From a virus: a DNA stretch of 64,000 nt. The position numbers were made by a program, and so were the translations under genes. The stretch's first letter is position 1. Every line of letters starts with the position of its first letter. Positions 42,883-52,186 of the stretch are shown here, in pieces. The notes under the pieces were generated by a model that did not search any database, was not told where the DNA came from, and saw only the letters and a program-made list of their open reading frames with translations. The stretch covers positions 1 to 64,000 of IMG/VR virus record IMGVR_UViG_3300027969_004705. One strand, written 5' to 3'.

Positions 42883-43317
42883 TTATTTACCAGAAGAACC
42901 GAACCCTTTAGCTCCACGTTCTGACTCTTCTATATTTTCAGCCTCACTCATTTCAACAGAATAATTCCTATACACAATTAATTGAGCTATTCTTTCTCCC
43001 TTCTTAACTGTATATTCAGTATCTGTATTATTATATAGCTTTATGCCAGCAGTTCCTCTATAACCTTGATCGATAATACCAGGATGAGGAGTAATTCCAT
43101 GCTTAAACCCCAAACCACTACGTCCTTCAATTTTACACCAATACCCTGGTGTTATATAGGCAAATGACAACCCTACATCGACAACAGTACTTCCTCTAGC
43201 TGGGATAACTATACTCTCTACACTATATACATCAAACCCCGTATCAGTATTAAAATTGCGGGTAGGTATTTGTGCGTCATCATTAGTTTTAGTGAATTTA
43301 ATTTCTACTTTCGTCAT
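42883..43317 (-). CDS. dut: dUTPase (trimeric)
   Basis: 144 residues with all five motifs: DTGFDVYS, GRSGLGFKHGI, PGIIDQGYRGTAGIKLYN (catalytic Asp in IDQGYRG), KGERIAQLIV and the C-terminal RGAKGFGSSG P-loop-like arm. It hydrolyses dUTP to dUMP, preventing uracil incorporation and feeding dTMP synthesis. It has a canonical sigma-70-like promoter with ATG at +1 and is followed by the clamp loader gene. Confidence 0.95.
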   Translation of the reverse strand: MTKVEIKFTKTNDDAQIPTRNFNTDTGFDVYSVESIVIPARGSTVVDVGLSFAYITPGYWCKIEGRSGLGFKHGITPHPGIIDQGYRGTAGIKLYNNTDTEYTVKKGERIAQLIVYRNYSVEMSEAENIEESERGAKGFGSSGK

Positions 43318-43323
43318 AATATA

Positions 43324-43351
43324 ATTATAGTAGTTGAAATGAATAAGTCAA
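43324..43351 (-). promoter_or_regulatory. sigma-70-type promoter of dut-44
   Basis: On the minus strand TTGACT (43346-43351), a 16-base spacer and TATAAT (43324-43329), which ends six bases before the ATG at 43317. The best canonical promoter in the window and also predicted leaderless. Confidence 0.7.
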
Positions 43352-43368
43352 GCTTAAATAAGTAATAA

Positions 43369-43809
43369 ATGGATACCGACATAGATAATACTGTAAATGA
43401 TATAATCTCACAGTTAAAAACAAGCAGTTTATCAAATGCTTCGCCACAAAAAGAAGAGGTTAAATTAACTAAAGATAATCTTGAGGAGTTTATTCTAACT
43501 AACTCCGGTAAACTTGTCACCAAATCATTAGGACTTATTGATAATATAGAGTCTTTTGTCTCTACTTCTCCAGAGCCTGATGATGTAGCTGCTTTATCCG
43601 AATTAATAAAAGCTGCGGCATCTGCAGTTGAATCGCTTAATAAAATATATATCGCTGATAGTAAAAATGATAATCAAATGAAGATGAAAAAACTAGACAT
43701 TGCTGCTAGAGAAAAGTTATCTTTAATGGATAACCAAACTAAAATTTTACTATCACGTGAAGATATTATGAAAGCTCTTATCAACACTAATGACGTTATT
43801 GATGTATAA
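43369..43809 (+). CDS. helical protein, candidate small terminase (gp16-like)
   Basis: 146 residues, all helical. The central segment PEPDDVAALSELIKAAASAV followed by ESLNKIY resembles the central coiled-coil of T4 gp16, which has [22 protein letters not shown]. The size (146 against 164) and acidic character fit. It is not next to the large terminase (58.8-60.5 kb), so the assignment is tentative. It could also be another helical virion protein. Confidence 0.5.
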   Translation: MDTDIDNTVNDIISQLKTSSLSNASPQKEEVKLTKDNLEEFILTNSGKLVTKSLGLIDNIESFVSTSPEPDDVAALSELIKAAASAVESLNKIYIADSKNDNQMKMKKLDIAAREKLSLMDNQTKILLSREDIMKALINTNDVIDV

Positions 43810-43810
43810 T

Positions 43811-45694
43811 TTAAGGTGTAGGAAATAATGTACTATTTGGCTGTCCATCTGCTGTTTTGTCGTTAGTTGGTAAAGCTGGCAAATCTACTTTTTGTGCTGC
43901 ACTATCAGGTGATTTAAAATTTTGTGAGCTATTAAGTGCTGCTAAAACTTGACTCTTACTGCCGACGCATATTTTTACATACATGGAACCTATATTTGGT
44001 ACACTAGATACTGTTCTCTCTGTCCATGTTTTATAAGGTACTGATTGTCTGCTTATAGGTTTTTGATTTGTTACTTTGTAAAAAGCATAAGGTGTAAAAT
44101 CAATAATACGCTCACCGTCATTAGAAGATCCTTTTCTATCAATTAATTGAATAAGTTCAGATTTACCATTATATCTAACATACGCAAATAAATTATTATT
44201 CTTAGCTAAAGTTGTAAATTTATTTAAGCTTAAAGTTATACCAGTATTCGCAATTAAAGCGTTTACTAATACTTCATTAAATGCTACTCCATGATTAAAC
44301 TTATCAGCATTAATAGTTGTTAGATCAGTATTGTTATCTGTACCTCTACTCCATCTACCTGAGTATCCATTATTTTGATCTGTTTCTGATCTACTCATAC
44401 AATTATCTACTAATTGTGCATCTCCTGTTATACCTTGAATGCTCGGAGTTAATACTTGACCTATGTTTGCTACGCCCATTCGCGTTTCGACATCACTAGA
44501 TGTTGCTGCATAACTATCTACCCATATTGTCTTATCATCTGTATCAATCCAACTAGCAAATATCGTATATTTATATCCTGAGCTTGAAGATGCTAATAAT
44601 TCAATGTCGTCTGAAATTAATACTTCATCAGTATACGGTTTGTTTGTAATATTTGCTTTTTTATAACCAAGTGCAATATTATCTGATGTAGAAGTTCGAT
44701 CTGATTGACCTATAGAGTTACCTGAATATGCTGATCCATTAACATTATAAGTAATAGGAGTAACGCTTACAGATTTTCGATTCTGCATAGGGTCATAAGG
44801 ATTATACTTTAACGCATATTCATATCTATTAAAACATGGTCCTAGGTTCTTTGAGATATTAGCAAGTATTTCAGGAGCAGTTGTACTAATATCTATATAT
44901 GATTTTATATCAGGAGTATACTTATAAGGTGAACTTTCTTTTCTTAAAGTTTCACCTGTTTCTGCTGCATTAATAAAAGTAGATTTATCTTTTTCATCAA
45001 CCATACTGCCCTGTATAACACCCCATGCATCACTACAAGTCTTAGACAATGACATAATTCCATGCTGAAAAGCTTCTGGTATTTTATGAAATACAGCTAA
45101 ATCTATACCATTTATCACTGACGCCATTGAATCCTTTAAACTATCCATTGATAGCATAGATGCGCTATTCATAGTAGGTAGTATTTGAGTTGTTTTGCCT
45201 ATACTATTAGATAAAGGACTAAAGGGATTACAAGGCGCATTTATACAATCTTTAATAGCTGCTTTGAGCTTACTATTAAAGTCGCCATTAGTTGTGCTAT
45301 TCGGATCGACTAGATTACCTGCACTATCTCTCACATTTCGTCTATCAGCATTTATACCTTGAAATGTCTTCGGTAAATTATCTATATTATTAAATGTCTC
45401 TATTACCCTATCTATTTCATATGTGAATATAGGATAATTCAACATTTTAGTTGTGTAGAAGTTAATGGTAGCAGGGTCTAAATACCCACTACACAACATA
45501 AATGTATTAGTGAATGTCTCTCTCGCACTTAAGTTTCCATTTATAGCTTGATTAAAATTTATAGCTAAATCAAAGTCTAAACTTAAGCTCGGATCATCAA
45601 GCAAATCACATAGAGGAGAACTATATTTAATAAATTCTCTACTTATAGCGTAGCCGAATAATTTTTCAGCTAAATTTGTTTCATAGATGAGCAT
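43811..45694 (-). CDS. baseplate hub/spike-region protein, possible DPBB (RlpA-like) domain
   Basis: 627 residues. Residues 1-300 are mixed, with Cys and helical stretches. Residues of about 490-545 (LFAYVRYNGKSELIQLIDR, GERIIDFTPYAFYKV) resemble the double-psi beta-barrel of RlpA-like/expansin proteins, whose core reads V..NDRG....RIIDLS.AA. That would give the tail a peptidoglycan-active or peptidoglycan-binding element where T4 has the gp5 lysozyme. The C-terminus is Pro-rich. The match is short, so confidence in the domain is modest. Confidence 0.55.
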   Translation of the reverse strand: MLIYETNLAEKLFGYAISREFIKYSSPLCDLLDDPSLSLDFDLAINFNQAINGNLSARETFTNTFMLCSGYLDPATINFYTTKMLNYPIFTYEIDRVIETFNNIDNLPKTFQGINADRRNVRDSAGNLVDPNSTTNGDFNSKLKAAIKDCINAPCNPFSPLSNSIGKTTQILPTMNSASMLSMDSLKDSMASVINGIDLAVFHKIPEAFQHGIMSLSKTCSDAWGVIQGSMVDEKDKSTFINAAETGETLRKESSPYKYTPDIKSYIDISTTAPEILANISKNLGPCFNRYEYALKYNPYDPMQNRKSVSVTPITYNVNGSAYSGNSIGQSDRTSTSDNIALGYKKANITNKPYTDEVLISDDIELLASSSSGYKYTIFASWIDTDDKTIWVDSYAATSSDVETRMGVANIGQVLTPSIQGITGDAQLVDNCMSRSETDQNNGYSGRWSRGTDNNTDLTTINADKFNHGVAFNEVLVNALIANTGITLSLNKFTTLAKNNNLFAYVRYNGKSELIQLIDRKGSSNDGERIIDFTPYAFYKVTNQKPISRQSVPYKTWTERTVSSVPNIGSMYVKICVGSKSQVLAALNSSQNFKSPDSAAQKVDLPALPTNDKTADGQPNSTLFPTP

Positions 45695-45699
45695 TTAAT

Positions 45700-45707
45700 T
45701 ATTTAAT
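45700..45707 (-). promoter_or_regulatory. late-type promoter ATTAAATA
   Basis: Ends five bases before the ATG at 45694. Confidence 0.55.
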
Positions 45708-45731
45708 GTTATGTCTTTTAAACAGTAGGTA

Positions 45732-47150
45732 TTATGGCAATGGTGGTAGACCTACAGGCTGGTTCGTAGTAGGTGCTATGTTATTTGGTTTAGTACAGAA
45801 TTTAACCGCTGTAATTTCATTTTGATACATTTCATTCTCAAAAATATGTTTTATGCTAACTATAAACCAATAACCTGTAGGTGATTCTGTTTGATCTTTT
45901 TTATCACCGTTTATTAAAATAAACATACCTGGATTCCGATAAGGATTGCCTGTAGTTCTAAAAGTAATCGCTGAATTATCGAATATAAAACTCCTTGTTA
46001 CCATCGCTTTTATACCCGCTTCAATTATTTTTACAATATCTGTGCTACTTTCCTTAAAATCGCAAATATATTCTGAGGTTTTTAAATCATCAGCATTATT
46101 TTCTGTCTGATCTTTTGGGACATTTATTTCTTGTTGTGAATTAAGGGCTGCTGATTTAAACAAATCTCTCATATCACTATACTTTATAATGTTGGTTGTA
46201 ACATCAGTAATATTATTATCTACCATATAAACTACTTTATGATTCGTCCATGTTGTTAAAAGAAGTTTATCTAAATCTGCTTCTGCTACGACGTACTGCT
46301 CTATAGTATTTTCTCTAAGTATTGGATTTGCTTCACCTTGACCTCCTATTACAAACGTTTCAGATACATAATCTTGCAGATCTTTTTCATTTCTCTCTAG
46401 CTTAGTATTGAAGTCTTTTATTATTTTAAACAAAGGTCTCATTGTAAAGCGTCTTTGTATATTACTATTAGCTTCATTTAATTGAAAGTTCTCTAGCTGC
46501 AATAAACCTGGGCTACTTAGTTGTCCATTTTCATACCATAGATATTTATATAATAAACCAATTAAATCATAATAACTTTGCATTGGTTTAATTACCTGAT
46601 CTAAAGGTACAATAAGATCAGTATGCTGAAATTCTTCTTTGTGTACATAAAAATTTGTACCGCCTTTATCAAGACATGTAGTTAGTAAATGTTGAATAGT
46701 CTCTGTGAGATTTTTAGTACCAGATATCTCTCGTGGATTTACTTTACGTTCTCTAAGAAGTCTTACCGCATACTCTTCAAAATTATATGTTAAATTTTTA
46801 TCAACAGGATTTTTTGAATCATCGTCTCCTAAGCCTAACTGTACAATTACTTGTAGACCTTTATCAATAATACTTACTTTATCTCCGAAATCCTTATTTT
46901 TAAAATTAATATCAAATAACGTAATGCCTTGATTAACGCCTCTACCTAAACCTAATTTATCCAAAATACCAAAGAAGTTATTAAACACAACTTTACCCTG
47001 AACTCCAAAATTAGCTAAATTATCTTCTATCTCGAGATACAGCACCATTGCCTTACTAATCGGAATAAAGTTGTAATCATTCTCAACAACTCTTGTTAAG
47101 GATAAATCAAATTCATAGATACTACTACCTATATTTACTAGCTTATTCAT
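45732..47150 (-). CDS. baseplate hub protein (gp27/gpD-like, inferred)
   Basis: 472 residues. The N-terminal block EFDLSLTRVVENDYNFIPIS is followed by VVFNNFFGILDKLG. The C-terminal GYWFIVSIKHIFENEMYQNE motif, with IFDNSAITFRTTGNPYRNPG before it, is characteristic of tail hub proteins that form the beta-barrel collar under the tube. It is fused by a 4-base overlap to the gp53-like wedge gene. Confidence 0.65.
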   Translation of the reverse strand: MNKLVNIGSSIYEFDLSLTRVVENDYNFIPISKAMVLYLEIEDNLANFGVQGKVVFNNFFGILDKLGLGRGVNQGITLFDINFKNKDFGDKVSIIDKGLQVIVQLGLGDDDSKNPVDKNLTYNFEEYAVRLLRERKVNPREISGTKNLTETIQHLLTTCLDKGGTNFYVHKEEFQHTDLIVPLDQVIKPMQSYYDLIGLLYKYLWYENGQLSSPGLLQLENFQLNEANSNIQRRFTMRPLFKIIKDFNTKLERNEKDLQDYVSETFVIGGQGEANPILRENTIEQYVVAEADLDKLLLTTWTNHKVVYMVDNNITDVTTNIIKYSDMRDLFKSAALNSQQEINVPKDQTENNADDLKTSEYICDFKESSTDIVKIIEAGIKAMVTRSFIFDNSAITFRTTGNPYRNPGMFILINGDKKDQTESPTGYWFIVSIKHIFENEMYQNEITAVKFCTKPNNIAPTTNQPVGLPPLP

Positions 47151-47524
47151 TTGTTAATTTGGTCTGATATATTATTAAGTACAATATCTAAGTATTGAGG
47201 TAATATATATTTATATGCTGTACCAGCTTCCGCATAAAATATATTATCTGGACTATTCGTAATAAATATTAACCACCATAAGTTAATATCTTTATATAGT
47301 TTGTAAGCTAATGTAGTCCATGGCAATTTAGAGCTTAATACTATAATACCAAATAAATCTGAGTTTAATGAAGTAGGTACTACTACTTTATTTAAAATAT
47401 TAAAAAATGCATAGCTATTATTTGCATCTTTAACAATTTTATACAACTTAAAAATTTGTTCATATCTTGTTTTATCAAAAGATGTGTTGATAGGAATTTG
47501 ATTAATGGAAGTTGTTGTACTCAT
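47147..47524 (-). CDS. 53: baseplate wedge protein (gp53-like)
   Basis: 125 residues. The LPWTTLAYKLYKDINLWWLI segment followed by ITNSPDN is the LysM-like/gp53 signature (W..LAY..Y.D..LWW.I...N) found in proteins joining the wedge to the hub. T4 gp53 is 196 residues, so this is a short version. It overlaps the hub gene by 4 bp. Confidence 0.75.
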   Translation of the reverse strand: MSTTTSINQIPINTSFDKTRYEQIFKLYKIVKDANNSYAFFNILNKVVVPTSLNSDLFGIIVLSSKLPWTTLAYKLYKDINLWWLIFITNSPDNIFYAEAGTAYKYILPQYLDIVLNNISDQINK

Positions 47525-47525
47525 A

Positions 47526-48632
47526 TTATTGTTGACTCACACGTATTTTAGAACCTGTAAAACCTTTAGCGACCATCATATTACTTACGTCAGATATTAA
47601 ACTCTTAAATGTAATTGATACATTATACGCTTCAGGAATTGCAGTACTGACTATATCACCTGTAGGTAATGTAACAGGTAAATTACGCCTGGTACCTTTA
47701 AAATCTACAGTAAGATTCTCTATAAAACAATATGGAAAGAATTCTTGACCAGGAATTGTAAGAGTATACATTTTAGCTGGTGAGACTCCAGAGAATGATG
47801 TGCGGTAGGGTTTATTTTGGAATGCTAATATCCAAAGAAGTTCATAGTTCTGCTGATAAGGCAGTTTATTATTTGATATACTACCAGTACCTCTTGTTAC
47901 TGTATTAAAGAGAGGAAAAGTAACTGTAACTGATTTATTATCAGTATTATATTGAAAATATTTTGGCTTCTCTATAAACGTACCAGGCTGATTAATATTA
48001 ATTGTATTAGAAAGTCTTTCTCCTGCGGCTTCTAAACCTTCTAGAATTTCTTTAGCAAATCCTGGTCCTTGTGCTGCTTCTCCCCAAGAATTTGAAACAG
48101 CTTTACTATTATTATCAAAATAAGGTAACGCATACTCAAATTTTGTTACTTCAGTCTTATATATACCTATATAAGACTTAAGATCCTCTAATAACGCTAC
48201 ATCACTCTCACTACCAGCTTTAAAAGCATCTATAGATTTTATAAGTTTTTCTGCTCCAGCCGCTAAATTGTCTGCTGCTTTTGGTAATAATGTATTTATT
48301 TTTGTTGCAATATTATTAATTAAATTAGCTGTACCAGCCACAGCGTTAGTTGCTACATTGCCAGCTACATTGCCAGTTGCATTGTCACCTGCGTTTAAAT
48401 AATATAGTGCTGAAGCTAATAAAGAATTGAGAGTTTGCTTTCTTTCAGTAAGGTATAATATAGGTACTTTTTTAAATTTATTAATCTGCGGAGATGCTGT
48501 CCACATAAAATCATTAATAACATCAATAACTCCAGGTCCACTTGGTATTAATATTTTTTCAGTAGTGCTTGTACCGAGGAGATCTGATTTAGTTTGAGAG
48601 TTTTCTATTTTAGCGTAATATGGTCCTGGCAT
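47526..48632 (-). CDS. baseplate protein, possible tube cap (gp48-like)
   Basis: 368 residues, the length of T4 gp48 (364). The C-terminal 200 residues (KMYTLTIPGQEFFPYCFIEN then LTVDFKGTRRNLPVTLPTG, ending AYNVSITFKSLI) have the strand layout of tail-tube-fold proteins. A central Ala/Gly/Asn-rich helical segment (100-150) is unusual. Placement between tape measure and gp53 supports a hub-tube junction role. Confidence 0.55.
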   Translation of the reverse strand: MPGPYYAKIENSQTKSDLLGTSTTEKILIPSGPGVIDVINDFMWTASPQINKFKKVPILYLTERKQTLNSLLASALYYLNAGDNATGNVAGNVATNAVAGTANLINNIATKINTLLPKAADNLAAGAEKLIKSIDAFKAGSESDVALLEDLKSYIGIYKTEVTKFEYALPYFDNNSKAVSNSWGEAAQGPGFAKEILEGLEAAGERLSNTININQPGTFIEKPKYFQYNTDNKSVTVTFPLFNTVTRGTGSISNNKLPYQQNYELLWILAFQNKPYRTSFSGVSPAKMYTLTIPGQEFFPYCFIENLTVDFKGTRRNLPVTLPTGDIVSTAIPEAYNVSITFKSLISDVSNMMVAKGFTGSKIRVSQQ

Positions 48633-48634
48633 AA

Positions 48635-50596
48635 TTATATAGGCTGAAGGTTATGTGAATTATTAAAGCTGCTTCTTAAAAAAGTAGCTGCAGGTATTTC
48701 CTTAGTATCTCTACTGTTTGTTTGGTATGTATTATTAGAAGTAGAGCTTTCTTTATTCTTAGTTAATAAAATTATACCATCGCGTATTTGTTCAAGAATT
48801 GAAACTTGCTTGCTGGCTACAAATAGTTGTTTTTTATTATTAATAGAGCTACTTTGTAATAACTCATTAACAGCTCCGCCATTTTTCATACCCAGTATTT
48901 CATCTTTATTACTAAATTTATAAACTTGATTATTCTTAATAATAAAGTCTTGCATCTCACCAGTCTCACCGACTGGTAACATAGTACCTGTAACGGCAGC
49001 TTTGCCTACATCACTGATAGCCGACTCTGGTATTATATATGAAGCAAATTGAGATGCATAACGACCAGCTTTATCACCTAAGTATCCACCAAATAAAGCA
49101 CCTAATGGACCTCCGACTAAACCAAGAGCTGCACCTCCTGCACCGCCGAGTACACCACCTATACCTTCAAGTACACGGTTACCTGCTTTTTTATATAATT
49201 CTTGATCTGTTGATATTTTATTTTCCGCTCTTTCTTGTTTATAATCTGCAATATCACCTTTTGCAAAAAATAACTCTATAAGTGAGCTAATAATAGGTAT
49301 TCTTTTTGCTACAGGCATTAAAGTTTTTACAAATTTACCTAAAAATCCTAATGTTCCTCCAGCTGCACCAATTGAACCTTTTACTGCATTAATAGCTGCA
49401 TTTATTGCTTTTGTTCCTATCTGCTTTATAGGTGTTACTACTGTATTTACAGCTCGTTTACCTATATCAACGACCCTACCGCCAAAGTTCCATGCTGAAT
49501 TTAATATAGCGCGTCCGGTTGATATAGCCGGCGCTACTGCTGTTTGAACTTTTGATATAACAGGAGCTGCATACTTCGCAATAGCACCTCCTACAGAACT
49601 TGCTTTCTCCATAAAAGCAGATCCTGCACGAGCTGCAGCACTTTTTATACTAGCAAAAGTCTCACCTACACTAGTAGTTAATGAACTAAAACGCTCTCCT
49701 ATACTCTTACTGATTGATTTAAGAGTCGTTTTAATTGCTTCATAAGTTTTACTAGAAGTAACTTTAGTTTTTAACTTACTTAAGTTAGTTTTAAGTTTAC
49801 CATATTGTTTTGATACAGCAGCAGCTACTCTGCCAGCTACTTTCATTGCGGCTTTTGCACCCGCTTTAATTCCTTGCCATACTCCTTGAGCTACAGACTC
49901 GAAGTTACCAGCTAATACATCAGCTAACATCCAACCTAGTCCTAAATCTGTTAACATATCCAGAAGACCTTTGCTTTTACTCTTTTCACCGGTAGGTCCT
50001 GTAGGTACCGCAATACTACCCTTTGTTACTTCTTTTATTTTAGATTCCTTTAAATTTGCTTGTAACCGACCTGCTTCTGGTCCTTCAGCAAACTTACCGA
50101 TTCCAAGCGCCTTACCTAATATTGTAAATACTCTCGTATAGTATTGAGTTTCATTACTTGAAGCACTAATAGGGTATTGCTTATCTAATGCTTTAGATAA
50201 AGAGTCAGTTGGTTTATCTAATGTGGTTTTAAATAGAGATTCTTTTATTTTTTCTATTACTCTATTAGATAGAGATTCTTTGGAGGTATTTGTTGTATTG
50301 CTTCTATCTTCTCTTAATACTTGTTTATCTGGAGATATTTCACTTTTTGTTGTAGTGGTAATTGGTCTAATCTTAATTATTTTATCTAAAGCATTATAGT
50401 TACTATTTAAAGCTTCAGAATTTTTATCAACATTATTACTTAAACTCTGTAAAACTTTAGTAATTTCATCAATAGGATTTTTTTTATTATTATCAATAAC
50501 ATTAATAGTGCGATTATCTATCTCCGCATTTTTACTGTTCGACGCTTCAACTAAAGCTGTCGCTGCTGAAATTACATCTGTATCATCATTATTCAC
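48635..50596 (-). CDS. tape measure protein (gp29-like role), GTG start
   Basis: 653 residues, near T4 gp29 (590). Long helical, low-complexity Ala/Lys/Ser stretches (230-420) flank hydrophobic segments (about 210-230 and 465-500, VLGGAGGAALGLVGGPLGAL), as expected for a tape measure that fills the tube and enters the membrane. It follows two candidate chaperone genes and the tube gene. GTG start at 50596 with a late-type octamer five bases upstream. Confidence 0.75.
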   Translation of the reverse strand: MNNDDTDVISAATALVEASNSKNAEIDNRTINVIDNNKKNPIDEITKVLQSLSNNVDKNSEALNSNYNALDKIIKIRPITTTTKSEISPDKQVLREDRSNTTNTSKESLSNRVIEKIKESLFKTTLDKPTDSLSKALDKQYPISASSNETQYYTRVFTILGKALGIGKFAEGPEAGRLQANLKESKIKEVTKGSIAVPTGPTGEKSKSKGLLDMLTDLGLGWMLADVLAGNFESVAQGVWQGIKAGAKAAMKVAGRVAAAVSKQYGKLKTNLSKLKTKVTSSKTYEAIKTTLKSISKSIGERFSSLTTSVGETFASIKSAAARAGSAFMEKASSVGGAIAKYAAPVISKVQTAVAPAISTGRAILNSAWNFGGRVVDIGKRAVNTVVTPIKQIGTKAINAAINAVKGSIGAAGGTLGFLGKFVKTLMPVAKRIPIISSLIELFFAKGDIADYKQERAENKISTDQELYKKAGNRVLEGIGGVLGGAGGAALGLVGGPLGALFGGYLGDKAGRYASQFASYIIPESAISDVGKAAVTGTMLPVGETGEMQDFIIKNNQVYKFSNKDEILGMKNGGAVNELLQSSSINNKKQLFVASKQVSILEQIRDGIILLTKNKESSTSNNTYQTNSRDTKEIPAATFLRSSFNNSHNLQPI

Positions 50597-50601
50597 AAAT
50601 A

Positions 50602-50609
50602 TATTTAAT
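50602..50609 (-). promoter_or_regulatory. late-type promoter ATTAAATA
   Basis: Ends five bases before the GTG at 50596. Confidence 0.5.
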
Positions 50610-51342
50610 CATTAGTTAGAAAACTAGCATCTATTGTTAGTTCAATGTTTTCATTAAAACAAAAATTCTTCTGTTCTGCATTTTTGTAGTTAGCAATATA
50701 TTCGATTATATCATTGTTAAGCTTTAGAGGTATGTTATCTAGTATACTCTTTCTTTCGCTTACACTATATTGATTTAAATTAATAAGTGTTTCATCTATC
50801 TTAAGTGTATCGACAAACTTTATCATCTCGTAAGTAAGTAGAGTAGTAATATAATCACTATCTTGCTTAGTTTCATTTTTTGTTTTTGCTATTTCGACTA
50901 AGCATTTCTCAATAACTTGACTTTCAAAATCTAATGTAGGTATTTCGACAGTTGCACTTATATTCTGATATGTGAGAGTATTCGATTTTTCTACAGTTTG
51001 TTGTGCATATGGCGGCAACTCGTTCAAATCATATTCCTTGCTATCTATTTTAATAGCAGATCCAATATTAGCTTTTCTTAGCTGTACTAAAATATAATTT
51101 CTATCAGACAATTTAAAGGAAGTAGGTTCAATTGAATTCTCTTTAATAATATTATTAAAGATATGATTTAATCGAACACTACCTTCAAAACCATCCATTG
51201 CACATTTAATTATATCTTTGTGTTGTTTTACAGTTATGGATTTAAACTTGCATACTTTACCTGTAGAGGGTATCTCAATTGCTGTAATGTCATTATTATT
51301 GATATTTTGCAATTCTAAAACAAGATCTTTTATGTTACTCAT
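50605..51342 (-). CDS. 26: gp26-like baseplate hub assembly protein / tape-measure chaperone
   Basis: 245 residues. ITAIEIPSTGKVCKFKSITV followed by KQHKDII, then RNYILVQLRKANIGSAIKI, resembles the T4 gp26-type base plate family, with a strand carrying IPSTGK near the N-terminus and a RYIL.QLR.ASIG block. The position directly before the tape measure gene is that of tape-measure chaperones in contractile-tail phages. Confidence 0.6.
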   Translation of the reverse strand: MSNIKDLVLELQNINNNDITAIEIPSTGKVCKFKSITVKQHKDIIKCAMDGFEGSVRLNHIFNNIIKENSIEPTSFKLSDRNYILVQLRKANIGSAIKIDSKEYDLNELPPYAQQTVEKSNTLTYQNISATVEIPTLDFESQVIEKCLVEIAKTKNETKQDSDYITTLLTYEMIKFVDTLKIDETLINLNQYSVSERKSILDNIPLKLNNDIIEYIANYKNAEQKNFCFNENIELTIDASFLTND

Positions 51343-51355
51343 TTGATTAATTATG

Positions 51356-52171
51356 TTATTCTTGCTGCGATTTCAACTCTTCATTCCTCTTTTCAATTTC
51401 TTTATTACGTATATTCACAATTATTTTTGTTTCAAGTGGAGACAAGTTATTATAAAAATCTATATCGGAACTTATATTAGTAAGATAACTATATATTAAT
51501 TCATAACAATGCAATAAGTTAGTCGCATATATAGAGCTTAAGAAAGTAATTGCTCCATTTGAAATTATATCTATTTTATGCTGCTTTATATCAAATTCTT
51601 TAACTTCATCTATTAAGATAAAATCTGTTAATAAATTAGAAAGCTTAGCTACATATCGCTTTAAACTATAAAAAACTTTTGAGGGTAAGTATGCCATTAC
51701 TAATTCTTTTTCTTTATTACTTAAAAGTGTGAAATCGGTAAATTTGTCTTTGTAGTTAATGGATTTAATAATATTATTATATATATCATCAATGTTTGTA
51801 AAGTACAAAGTAGTAGGTAACCCAACTGTTAAAGATATATCATTAACGTTTATTACTTCTACAAAATCCTCATAAATGTTATTAATTTTATCTAAGATAG
51901 TATTTAGGCTTAAATCTAATACTCTATCTTCTACTTGAAGATGTATACTCTCATTTACAAAAATCATCCTATAATATACAAGGAGATAAAATCTATCTAA
52001 GATATCTAAATTTTTAGGAATATTAAGATGTACATTTATAAGCTCATTAAATCCTTCATAATCTTCATTTTCACAATACTTTACAAGTACTAAGTAAATT
52101 TTATTATCTAACTCTGGTACTCTAATTGTTGTACCGCTTGGTAGCAATACTTTAATACTAAAATTCATCAT
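51356..52171 (-). CDS. second candidate hub-assembly chaperone (gp51/gp26-like)
   Basis: 271 residues, helical. The N-terminus SIKVLLPSGTTIRVPEL and LVKYCENEDYEGF are reminiscent of the neighbouring gp26-like protein, suggesting a diverged relative. The C-terminus is a charged coiled-coil (KEIEKRNEELKSQQE). The tube-chaperone-chaperone-tape measure order supports a tail-length or hub-assembly role. Confidence 0.5.
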   Translation of the reverse strand: MMNFSIKVLLPSGTTIRVPELDNKIYLVLVKYCENEDYEGFNELINVHLNIPKNLDILDRFYLLVYYRMIFVNESIHLQVEDRVLDLSLNTILDKINNIYEDFVEVINVNDISLTVGLPTTLYFTNIDDIYNNIIKSINYKDKFTDFTLLSNKEKELVMAYLPSKVFYSLKRYVAKLSNLLTDFILIDEVKEFDIKQHKIDIISNGAITFLSSIYATNLLHCYELIYSYLTNISSDIDFYNNLSPLETKIIVNIRNKEIEKRNEELKSQQE

Positions 52172-52186
52172 AATATTAAAAAAATA

